44,749 nt of DNA from Candidatus Tayloriibacteriota bacterium (lineage in GTDB: Bacteria > Patescibacteriota > Minisyncoccia > Phycocordibacterales > CAIRYW01), in contig JAQBQZ010000008.1 of NCBI GenBank assembly GCA_028286725.1, positions 1-44,749 of the forward strand. Direction: 5' to 3'. The notes below the pieces were generated by a model that saw only the letters and a list, made by a program, of their open reading frames with translations, ran no database searches and was not told the DNA's origin. Positions 1 through 8,025 of the stretch are shown here, piece by piece (within the stretch, counting starts at the first letter, position 1; each line of letters begins with the position of its first letter). Made by a program: the position numbers and the translations under genes.

Positions 1-86
1 TTAAATGATCTCTAAAAGAGATCTGCTGTTTTTCTATATATAAAAATACCTATATATACTATGTAAAAAATGAGATTTTACTGAAA

Positions 87-2123
87 TTGCTACGAGGGAA
101 ATACCAACACGAAATGTTACTTAACCCCACGCTTTGGGTACCGAGCACCGATCATGGTGGATACGAAACAGAAATCACTTTTGAAAAAAAACTTTTAAAC
201 GAAGGAATGAAAAAAAGTGACTACAAAAAATCAGAGCTCTTTAATGAGATAAGTAAATTTGTCTCCCAAAATAATGACTCAATTAAAGAGCAAATAAAAA
301 GACTTGGAGCAAGTGTTGATTGGACCCGTTTTCGTTTTAATATGGACAAGGAATGTTTAAATGAAGTAGAAATAATTTTTAAAAAACTAGTTAAAGAAAA
401 TCTCATCTTGCGAAAACCGTACATGGTTTATTACTGCCCAACATGCGCAACGGTACTTTCTGATATCGAACTGAAAGAAGTAAATTCCAACAATCCCCTT
501 TTCTATATAAAATTTAATTTTATAGATAATCCTGATCAATACCTATCACTCGCAACGACACGACCTGAATTAATTTTTTCAGTGACACATGTTCTTGTGC
601 ACCCAAGCGATAAGAAAAACTTTTCTTTGATTGGAAAAAATTTAATAAATCCAGTGACTGGAAATATTGTCAAAATTGTTGCAAGTAAAAGAAAACCAAA
701 TCCCCAAGATCAAAATGCACTGTCACCACTTTTGCAATCATATGTTAAATACGATTACGAATATTCTTTGCTGTATGACACAAATATTTCTGCAAAAAAT
801 TTAATCGATTGGAATGGTAAAATGTTAGAACGATACCCAGGCCTCTATCCAAAAGAAGCACGACAAAAAGAGATAGAATATTTAAAAGAAAATAATTACA
901 TGGAAAGAATTGACACCGATCACATCGATTCAGATCTTTGGTGTAAAAGTGCCCACCAAGTTGAACCTACAATCATATACACATGGTCACTTGATCTGGA
1001 CAAAGATGGAATGTCATTAAAAAAGAAAGCTCTTGAAGAAATAAATAATACACCTCTAACAGTATTTCCAGAATGGAGAAAAAAAGATCTAGTTAAATGG
1101 TTAGACACTACAAAGCAGTGGCCTATCGCCCGACAGAATGTATGGGGAATCAGAATTCCAATCTGGTACGATATCTCAAATCCTCAAAACTTCACTGTTT
1201 GGTTTATAGATAATCAAGGAAATAAACAGGTAGGAAACTTGAAAAAAATCCTAGATTCAGGCACCAGTATAAATGAAATTAAAAACGGGTTAGAAAGAAT
1301 ATATACCAACGATCTCACTTCATGGACGACTGAACAAAAAGCAGATAAAGCATACCTGCCGGAAACTGATGTTTTGGACACTTGGTTTTCTGGACAGTGG
1401 GCGACAATGTTTTATGGTAATACCGAGTCAGATGATTTCAAATATTTTTACCCTAATCATTCAATAGTAATTGGATATGATCTCGTGAGACTCTCTGTTT
1501 CAAGAGAGATTTTACTCAATACATATCTCACCAGTCAATTACCCTATAAATTTGTTTATTTTCACAATCTCATCAATGGTCCAGATGGCAAAAAAATGAG
1601 CAAGAGTTATGGAAATATAATTACCTTAGAGAGTTTTCTTGAGAAATATGGATCAGATGTAACACGTGCTGCGCTCATATCATACAGTTCTCTGAAAGAG
1701 GATTTTATTATTTCACCAGAACGTCTAAATAGTTTAACTGAATTTACACAAAGATTATGGAAAATGGGAAGAATCGCAGAGATTGCCAATCAATTCGTTT
1801 CAGAAAACTTTAAAAATATTCACACCAAATCAAACAACCTTATTGACTCATTGCAAAAAACACAATCAAGAATCGGATATCAAATTGAAAAATTCGCATT
1901 TGCATATGCTCAGTCATCTACACTTGAATTTCTATTCACTTTAGAAGAATTTGCTTTTTCTATTCAAGGTCAAAATAATACGGAAGAAAACCTATCTATC
2001 TTTAGAGAAGCATTTCTGCGATACCTGATAGTTTTGCATCCATTTATGCCATTTATTACTGAAGACTTATACCAAAAATTATTCAAAAAAGAGGGTTCGC
2101 TCTCTTCCCTATCTTGGTTTTAA
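87..2123 (+). CDS. Valyl-tRNA synthetase-like protein, N-terminally truncated/degenerate
   Basis: ValS-like blocks: LWVPSTDHGG (cf. LWLPGTDHAG), YCPTCATVLSDIELKEV, ATTRPE, WPIARQNVWGIRIPIWY, DVLDTWFSGQW, KKMSKSYGN. No HIGH segment; in-frame TGA at 6-8 upstream. Confidence 0.75.
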   Translation: MLRGKYQHEMLLNPTLWVPSTDHGGYETEITFEKKLLNEGMKKSDYKKSELFNEISKFVSQNNDSIKEQIKRLGASVDWTRFRFNMDKECLNEVEIIFKKLVKENLILRKPYMVYYCPTCATVLSDIELKEVNSNNPLFYIKFNFIDNPDQYLSLATTRPELIFSVTHVLVHPSDKKNFSLIGKNLINPVTGNIVKIVASKRKPNPQDQNALSPLLQSYVKYDYEYSLLYDTNISAKNLIDWNGKMLERYPGLYPKEARQKEIEYLKENNYMERIDTDHIDSDLWCKSAHQVEPTIIYTWSLDLDKDGMSLKKKALEEINNTPLTVFPEWRKKDLVKWLDTTKQWPIARQNVWGIRIPIWYDISNPQNFTVWFIDNQGNKQVGNLKKILDSGTSINEIKNGLERIYTNDLTSWTTEQKADKAYLPETDVLDTWFSGQWATMFYGNTESDDFKYFYPNHSIVIGYDLVRLSVSREILLNTYLTSQLPYKFVYFHNLINGPDGKKMSKSYGNIITLESFLEKYGSDVTRAALISYSSLKEDFIISPERLNSLTEFTQRLWKMGRIAEIANQFVSENFKNIHTKSNNLIDSLQKTQSRIGYQIEKFAFAYAQSSTLEFLFTLEEFAFSIQGQNNTEENLSIFREAFLRYLIVLHPFMPFITEDLYQKLFKKEGSLSSLSWF

Positions 2124-2130
2124 GGAAATA

Positions 2131-2164
2131 AAAACAGGAGCACCTTTTGAGGATGCTCCTGTTG
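2131..2164. terminator. Hairpin terminator between convergent genes
   Basis: aacaggagca-ccttttgagga-tgctcctgtt. Confidence 0.7.
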
Positions 2165-2187
2165 ATTGGATTCAAGAACGAGTCAGA

Positions 2188-3279
2188 TTAAAGCTGGAGA
2201 GTAAGCTTGGCGCAGTCGCGATTGCCGCGCTGAGGATTTGGAGCGTGGTTAACGGCCACCCAGGTCATTGGTTTGATCACGGGGCAAAACCCACGTAAGT
2301 AAAGTTTGTGAATGTCGCCGTCAACAATGGAGTTAAAGTGCACATGCACCATTTCCCCATTCATCAACCGAACAAAACCTCCACCATACATCACATTAAA
2401 CCAGAAGACTTGGGCGAGTTCGAAACCCCACTTTGCCATGTGAGCAGGCAATGCGGGCGGTTGGGTTTTATCCCATTCGGCCACAATGCACTGACTGAGT
2501 GGAGCGGAGTAATCCCGAGCAAGGGCGTAAGGCATCAGTGATTCACCGATTTTCTCACGTGCTTTGAGCCAGTTGAAGCCAGGGTAGGCATCTTCCGACT
2601 TAGCAGGCACAATGATGGCATATTTGCCTCCAGCACCAGTGCGATACGCATTGCTCTTGAGACCATGTTGCTCAATCTTCTCACGAGTCGTCCGCACGAT
2701 TTGTGCAGTGGACACTTCCTGAATAGTTACAAACAGAAACTTGCCCCCACGGACCACAACACCGACCTCGAGCTCAATGAAGAGCCCGTCCTCCCGGAGA
2801 AAAACCAGGATGATCTCGTCGTCGTTGTCGTCACGCTTCGACGCTTGGGGCTTGCACACTTCAGCATACTCGATTCGACCACCAGCGCCCGCCTTCCAAT
2901 TCATCGGAACAACAAACTGAGGAATGCTGCTTTTGCTCACATCCATCATTCGATTGTTTTTGAAGTAAAGGAGATGGGTCTTGGCGGCGAGTTTGAAACT
3001 GATATTGGTCTTGATGTGATGCTGAAGACGATTAACTTTCTCCGTCTCCATGTTCAAGGGTGCGATCGTGAATCCGTCCTTGCTTTGAACCTCACCAAGA
3101 TCAGCGAGGATATTGAGCTGCAGCTTACCGAAGAGCTCGTGCTCCCAGGTAATCTCACTCCCTTTTCCCTTCCATTGCCGCGTTTGTGGCGGAGGAAGTT
3201 GCGGGGTGGTTGAGCCTTCGCTGGCCGATGCGGCCCTGAGTGCCAGTTCGAGTTGGAATAATCCTGGGTCTGAGTTCAT
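2188..3279 (-). CDS. Hypothetical protein, compositionally GC-rich relative to its surroundings
   Basis: Long 363 aa ORF ending beside a terminator; overlapping plus-strand ORFs look like shadows. Confidence 0.6.
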   Translation of the reverse strand: MNSDPGLFQLELALRAASASEGSTTPQLPPPQTRQWKGKGSEITWEHELFGKLQLNILADLGEVQSKDGFTIAPLNMETEKVNRLQHHIKTNISFKLAAKTHLLYFKNNRMMDVSKSSIPQFVVPMNWKAGAGGRIEYAEVCKPQASKRDDNDDEIILVFLREDGLFIELEVGVVVRGGKFLFVTIQEVSTAQIVRTTREKIEQHGLKSNAYRTGAGGKYAIIVPAKSEDAYPGFNWLKAREKIGESLMPYALARDYSAPLSQCIVAEWDKTQPPALPAHMAKWGFELAQVFWFNVMYGGGFVRLMNGEMVHVHFNSIVDGDIHKLYLRGFCPVIKPMTWVAVNHAPNPQRGNRDCAKLTLQL

Positions 3280-3331
3280 GTCGTTATAATGGGTTAACCT
3301 GCATTGAGTACTAGTCCAGACCGAGATTGGT

Positions 3332-3381
3332 ATGGCATAGCAAAAATACTTTCAAAACTAAAAGCATTTTTGCTATGCCAT
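3332..3381. repeat. 16-bp perfect inverted repeat (hairpin) in intergenic space
   Basis: atggcatagcaaaaat (3332-3347) / atttttgctatgccat (3366-3381). Confidence 0.85.
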
Positions 3382-3513
3382 TACTAACTGTTCTTGAATT
3401 TCAAGGTTCTAATTCTTATTTAATTATATACTAAATTTGACAAAAAGTCAATATAATGTCGTCAAATAAAAAGCAGGCTAAAAAAGGACTTTCTGTCACT
3501 TTATACCTTTAAA

Positions 3514-4557
3514 TTAGAACTTTGCTTTAAGTCCTTCTACTATGAGATCAGCCACTTTTGAGTGTGGAATCATAGTTGGAGGAACATCTTTGGTAGTAAG
3601 AGATCCGTTGAATGCAGAATCTTTTGTATGAAAAAGATACCAAGGGATTCCATCGATCATCCCCTCTCCTCCTAATATTGATTTATCCTCTATTTTGATT
3701 TCACCCCATTTGTAAAACTGTTCTGCCATTCGAAGTAACATAATTGAATTTGTAAGATCAAGACCTCTTTTTTGATAAGTAAAGATGGAAACGTTTCCTC
3801 GACTACTAAATTGGATTATGAGCTGTGCTCTTTGCGAACGAAACGCTTTACTTACCTCTTCATTATCAGAAGTCACAACTGCCATATCTATAGGTTGTCC
3901 GTCATTACCAACAAATCTTTCTTTGAGTGCCCCTTTGAATTCTTTGAGTGCCAATTGATATTGATCGTTCTGATATTTTCTTGCTTCTTCAATTGCACCA
4001 CTCCAAAATTCCAAATCCTCACTTTGCAATTCTTCAAGAATTTTCTTTGTATCTACTACTGTAAAAGGTCGGATCTCTCCCCTTTCGAGAAAGAATTTTA
4101 TATGAGCCATATAAGCAATCTCTGCCCATCTATATATTTTTTCATAGTCATCCTTAAAACATGAATGCAAAAATTTCATTCCAATAGAAAGCATATCTTT
4201 GTCTTTTGCAACGGCGAGATCTTCTTCTTTGATAATATTCAAAATTCCTTGCAGTTCTGGTTTGTTATCTATTCCCAAATATTTGGCAACTAATGTTGCG
4301 CACACTTCCCCACTTTCTCTTTCTTTATCTACTGTCGCATGCTCATCGAATGGTCCGCCGCCCACTCCGAGAAATATAGTATCCGGGAAATCCAAATATG
4401 TTTTATTTTCTGGAAGTTTCCCTGCTCCAAGAAATTGAACTTCAGCAGTAGATACACCCGGGAACTTCTCTTCCCCTTCTCCGAATTTTTTAAGTAACAT
4501 CAAAGCCACAAGTTCATCTGCATGTGGTCGATTGTGAGTTATTATTTTAGTTATCAC
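3514..4557 (-). CDS. MYG1/DHH-like putative phosphoesterase (tentative)
   Basis: N-terminal ITHNRPHADELVALMLLKKFG and FLGVGGGPFDEHA resemble MYG1-type THN..HCDE and DHH-type motifs; GTG start. Confidence 0.4.
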   Translation of the reverse strand: MITKIITHNRPHADELVALMLLKKFGEGEEKFPGVSTAEVQFLGAGKLPENKTYLDFPDTIFLGVGGGPFDEHATVDKERESGEVCATLVAKYLGIDNKPELQGILNIIKEEDLAVAKDKDMLSIGMKFLHSCFKDDYEKIYRWAEIAYMAHIKFFLERGEIRPFTVVDTKKILEELQSEDLEFWSGAIEEARKYQNDQYQLALKEFKGALKERFVGNDGQPIDMAVVTSDNEEVSKAFRSQRAQLIIQFSSRGNVSIFTYQKRGLDLTNSIMLLRMAEQFYKWGEIKIEDKSILGGEGMIDGIPWYLFHTKDSAFNGSLTTKDVPPTMIPHSKVADLIVEGLKAKF

Positions 4558-4642
4558 AAAATTTTAGAATTTAGTTTTGACTGAATCCCTCCGGGCCACA
4601 GATGTGCCCCGCACATCTGGTCTGTTTTTGAAAATATTAATC

Positions 4643-4757
4643 TTTTGTCACATACTTACGGTTTTTCGGGACGCCGGGATTTGAACCCGGACTGAATGCT
4701 CCCAAAGCATTTATGCTACCGTTACACTACGTCCCGTTAAGTAAGTATGTGACAAAA
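4643..4757. repeat. 17-bp perfect inverted repeat flanking tRNA-Pro
   Basis: ttttgtcacatacttac (4643-4659) / gtaagtatgtgacaaaa (4741-4757). Confidence 0.95.
4666..4736 (-). tRNA. tRNA-Pro(TGG)
   Basis: 7-bp acceptor CGGGACG/CGTCCCG, T-arm GGGTTCAAATCCC, anticodon loop TTTGGGA; CCA not encoded. Confidence 0.93.
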
Positions 4758-4786
4758 AACAAATATTCAATTTTCAAAAATCAGAC

Positions 4787-4825
4787 CTCGAAGCATTTAT
4801 TACTATTACACTACGTCCCGTTAAG
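4787..4825 (-). pseudogene. Partial duplicate of the 5' half of tRNA-Pro
   Basis: aagcatttattactattacactacgtcccgttaag is near-identical to the tRNA-Pro 5' half and leader, with no 3' half. Confidence 0.85.
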
Positions 4826-4924
4826 AATTAAGTGTATGAATAAAAAATCAATATTTATTAAATGAACATTCCGCCTTGTTATCGGTAGATATTATCACAA
4901 AATTCAAAAATATCTAGCTGCACC

Positions 4925-5653
4925 CTACTGACTCTTCTCCCACAACATCTCCCATACAGTTCGAAGACTTTCAGCAATCGACTGATTCTTGATCACAATC
5001 CCCATTTCGTCTTTTGTAGACAGCATAACAACCTTGTCATCAAAAATCATAACCTCATTTTGAACACTCTGACCTTTCGGTAAAAACCTCACTTCTCTCA
5101 AAGCATCACCTTCTTCATTTTTATCACGCCGACCCACTTCATCATCAGGCCAAAAACCTCTTATCTTTATACCCTTCTTAACTCTCTGTTTTACGTAATT
5201 TTCTATATAATCATTACCAAAGTAGTCTCTCAAATCTTTTGAATTGATAAAAGTAAGAATTTCAGTGTTTGATAGCAGGGTTTCTTCATAAATCTGCTTG
5301 AGACCCTCTTTGGTACTATAAGTTGTGATTTTCGGTCGTTTATAATCTGCTTTATTCTGGATAAGCTCCGTGAGACCCTTTTCCAGAAGCCCAAGACTCT
5401 CCCTTTGTTGTTTGATAAGTATTTGCGGATTAAGTGCTCCAAAGTACATCACTCCCTTCATCTTGAATCCTGAAACGATCCCTTTCTGGCTCAGGCGCTT
5501 TAACACCTCAAAAGCAGTAATCCTGTTAAGCCCCGACTTCTGAGCAATCTTAGAATTAGTTGCACTTCCAAGCTCGAGAAGCGCCAAATAGACCGCAGAT
5601 TCAGTATCTGAGAAACCGAGATGTTTTAGCTCATTTTTAAGATCAATTTCCAT
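4925..5653 (-). CDS. TrmB-family transcriptional regulator
   Basis: N-terminal wHTH typical of TrmB: LGFSDTESAVYLALLELGSATNSKIAQKSGLNRITAFEVLKRLSQKGIV. Confidence 0.85.
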   Translation of the reverse strand: MEIDLKNELKHLGFSDTESAVYLALLELGSATNSKIAQKSGLNRITAFEVLKRLSQKGIVSGFKMKGVMYFGALNPQILIKQQRESLGLLEKGLTELIQNKADYKRPKITTYSTKEGLKQIYEETLLSNTEILTFINSKDLRDYFGNDYIENYVKQRVKKGIKIRGFWPDDEVGRRDKNEEGDALREVRFLPKGQSVQNEVMIFDDKVVMLSTKDEMGIVIKNQSIAESLRTVWEMLWEKSQ

Positions 5654-5803
5654 ATATTTATGATAGTTGTAATATTTTTTTACAGTAAATTAATTATATA
5701 TTACAATATATTTTAGTCAAATTAACATATATTTGTAATATTAATTTACAAAATATATTTCTTATATATACTGAACATTGGTTAAATTGCACCTCTTAAA
5801 ATT

Positions 5804-6061
5804 ATGAAATTCAAGATACCGAACCTGACAAAAGCCCAAAAAATTAGAAACCTATGGTTAATTGCGTCTATGGCCTCACTGTGTTTTTTTATAATCGGCG
5901 CATTAATAATGACAAATCTAAGGGTCACCAATCCTGATTCTACAACTTATAAAATAATTTCTATTTTAATATATTTGATTGGATGTCCACTTAGTCTTTT
6001 TACTACCCGGCGCTGCCTAGTGTGTCACAAAAAGATTGATCGCAAGAACAGTAAAGATTAA
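5804..6061 (+). CDS. Small two-TM membrane protein, hypothetical
   Basis: Two hydrophobic segments; C-terminal CLVCHKK; divergent from the TrmB gene. Confidence 0.55.
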   Translation: MKFKIPNLTKAQKIRNLWLIASMASLCFFIIGALIMTNLRVTNPDSTTYKIISILIYLIGCPLSLFTTRRCLVCHKKIDRKNSKD

Positions 6062-6108
6062 ATGCGATCAGGGCAACAGATCCTACGGCGAGGACAACCT
6101 CGCCATTT

Positions 6109-6492
6109 TTAATTTCTGGCTTCAAGGATCTGATTCTCCAAAACCTTTACCTCAGCCTTTTTTGACACTTGATCTATATATACGATCACCACATCAAACT
6201 GCCAGCTTTTCACATGAAACGCTGATATGTATACCTGAATGACACGAGCAAGTTTCCTTAGCTTAGCCTCATGAACATTGTCCTCTGGACGAATGTTTTC
6301 ATGTGAAACGTTATTCAAGGATACAGACACACTTTTTACCTCTACAAAATGAGTTTTACCAGCCTTTTCACAGATTATATCTATTTCACCATATGGCTTC
6401 CAGTAATTTCTGTATAACACCTTAAAACCCTTGTTTATAAGGTATTTCTCTGCCAGATCCTCCCCTAGTTTGCCAATTTTGTTACCTATCAA
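6109..6492 (-). CDS. YraN/UPF0102 family endonuclease-like protein
   Basis: GKLGEDLAEKYLINKGFKVLYRNYWKPYGEIDIICE...HFVEVKS. Confidence 0.9.
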   Translation of the reverse strand: MIGNKIGKLGEDLAEKYLINKGFKVLYRNYWKPYGEIDIICEKAGKTHFVEVKSVSVSLNNVSHENIRPEDNVHEAKLRKLARVIQVYISAFHVKSWQFDVVIVYIDQVSKKAEVKVLENQILEARN

Positions 6493-7109
6493 GCGTTTTA
6501 TTTATAATATTCTTTATAAGAGTCAATTTAGACCTGTCTTTAACTACCGCACGTATGTAACTCTCACTATTGTTGATTTTGAGGAGAAATTCTATAGGAA
6601 CCCACTTGAACTCAGTATGCTCATCACTTAGCTTCACTTTACTGCCTAAACTAGTTTCATATGAAACATAAGTGAGGCGAATAACCCTAACTTCTGGCTT
6701 TATAATGTCTTGAGCCGCAATGATAGACAGTATTTTGGGGTTGAGACCAGTCTCCTCTTTGATTTCCCTCTTCAGGTTCTCTTCTAGAGTAGATTCGGGA
6801 TTGATTCTACCGCCTGGCATATCCCACATATTCTCTACACCCGGATACTTAATTGGATTTCGTTTTATAACGAGCACATTACCCTCTTTGTTAAAAATAA
6901 GTGACTTCACCCCTACTTGGAGGATATTTGAATGTTTCATAAATAACATTATAGCCCAAAGAAGTCAGGATGACATGTTGATAATCTATCAGGTTTCATG
7001 TGAAAATAGTCTCCTAATCATGTCGCCAATCGCTACAAATCTATCCTAAAATAGATCCAAATAGCCCAGGTTTTCACATGAAACCTATTTTAAAGTGTTT
7101 CTTATGAAA
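6208..7109. promoter_or_regulatory. Cluster of parS-like palindromes TTTCA-NN-TGAAA
   Basis: Exact cores at 6208-6219, 6297-6308, 6655-6666, 6994-7005, 7072-7083; one-mismatch core at 7098-7109. Confidence 0.55.
6482..6949 (-). CDS. NUDIX hydrolase
   Basis: Nudix box GGRINPESTLEENLKREIKEETGL. Confidence 0.93.
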   Translation of the reverse strand: MLFMKHSNILQVGVKSLIFNKEGNVLVIKRNPIKYPGVENMWDMPGGRINPESTLEENLKREIKEETGLNPKILSIIAAQDIIKPEVRVIRLTYVSYETSLGSKVKLSDEHTEFKWVPIEFLLKINNSESYIRAVVKDRSKLTLIKNIINKTLDR

Positions 7110-7217
7110 CACTTTTGGTCTAAAACCTATAAAGTACATCAAATCTTGATTATAACAATACAAAATAAGGGTATTTTAGAAAAGTCAGGTTAAAATAGTG
7201 TCTTTTATGAGTTTGTC

Positions 7218-7246
7218 TTATACACATATCCACTGAGTTATCCACA
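7218..7246 (+). promoter_or_regulatory. Pair of DnaA boxes; candidate oriC
   Basis: TTATACACA (7218-7226) and TTATCCACA (7238-7246), 20-bp phase, between oppositely oriented gene blocks. Confidence 0.6.
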
Positions 7247-7385
7247 GTTTGTTGATAAATATGACTGATTTCTGGGGAGAAGTAGAGCAAAAGGACAGGG
7301 GAATGAAGACCTCGATAATACTGATGAAGAATAGGTCGAGGGGGGGGAGTTCTTAGGGACAGATGTGGCGAGAGCGGGCAGGTAA

Positions 7386-7510
7386 GAGTAGGGAGAATCT
7401 CTCCTTACAGGAGCAGTATCCTGTTTGGATAATTTGTTTCGATTCCTCACAAATTATGCTCAAACAGGCTTCGATTCTCCCACGAAAGCGCCCCAGGCTT
7501 TCTTACTCGC
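7386..7510 (-). ncRNA. tRNA-linked structured element A (3' of tRNA-Gly)
   Basis: Gapless paralog of element B with compensatory stem changes; contains the reverse complement of the tRNA-Gly 3' end. Confidence 0.6.
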
Positions 7511-7567
7511 ACAAATATACAAAAAGACACAGAGAAATCTGTGTCTTTTTGTATATTTGTGCGAGTA
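7504..7567. repeat. 29-bp perfect inverted repeat that includes the tRNA-Gly acceptor 3' strand
   Basis: tactcgcacaaatatacaaaaagacacag / agaaat / ctgtgtctttttgtatatttgtgcgagta. Confidence 0.97.
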
Positions 7568-7630
7568 GGGAGAATCGAACTCCCGTCTCATCCTTGGCAA
7601 GGACGTGTTCTACCACTAAACCATACCCGC
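7560..7630 (-). tRNA. tRNA-Gly(GCC)
   Basis: GCGGGTA...TACTCGC acceptor, anticodon loop TTGCCAA, T-arm GGGAGTTCGATTCTCCC. Confidence 0.95.
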
Positions 7631-7709
7631 TTTATTGGAAATAGTATATCGGAAAATGGGGGAATGGCAATGGGGGAAAGGGGATTAAGGCAAAAACGTG
7701 GTCACGAAT

Positions 7710-7836
7710 CTATAGAGGGATATTCGATCCTTACAGGATCAGTATCCCGATTGGAGATTTTGTTTCGCTACCTCACAAAATCTGCTCAATCGAGCTTCGA
7801 ATCCCTCACGCGAGCGCCCCACGCTTGCTTGGGTGC
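7710..7836 (-). ncRNA. tRNA-linked structured element B (3' of tRNA-Arg)
   Basis: Gapless paralog of element A with compensatory stem changes; contains the reverse complement of the tRNA-Arg 3' end. Confidence 0.6.
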
Positions 7837-7896
7837 ACAAGAATACAAAAAATCTCAGAATATTATTCTGAGATTTTTTGTATTCTTGTGCACCCA
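7830..7896. repeat. 31-33 bp inverted repeat that includes the tRNA-Arg acceptor 3' strand
   Basis: tgggtgcacaagaatacaaaaaatctcagaata / tattctgagattttttgtattcttgtgcaccca. Confidence 0.97.
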
Positions 7897-7960
7897 GAGG
7901 GATTCGAACCCCCAACAACCGCTTCGAAGGCGGGTATGATATCCATTTCACTATGGGTGC
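7889..7960 (-). tRNA. tRNA-Arg(TCG)
   Basis: GCACCCA...TGGGTGC acceptor, anticodon loop CTTCGAA, T-arm GGGGGTTCGAATCCCTC. Confidence 0.93.
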
Positions 7961-8025
7961 CTATATCACTTTAGTAATATACATCTAAATTATGAAAAAG
8001 TAAAAAGATAATGTAGAATTGATTG

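Noticed and set aside
2308-3213. Plus-strand ORFs of 77 and 182 aa
   Set aside because: They lie antisense inside the more plausible 363-aa minus-strand ORF and look like shadow ORFs from its GC-rich codons.
7238-7951. Short ORFs (70-132 aa) over the tRNA/hairpin region, including MRNRNKLSKQDTAPVRRD and MSFCIFVRVGRIELPSHPWQGRVLPLNHTRFIG
   Set aside because: They translate tRNA genes and palindromes; classic spurious ORFs.
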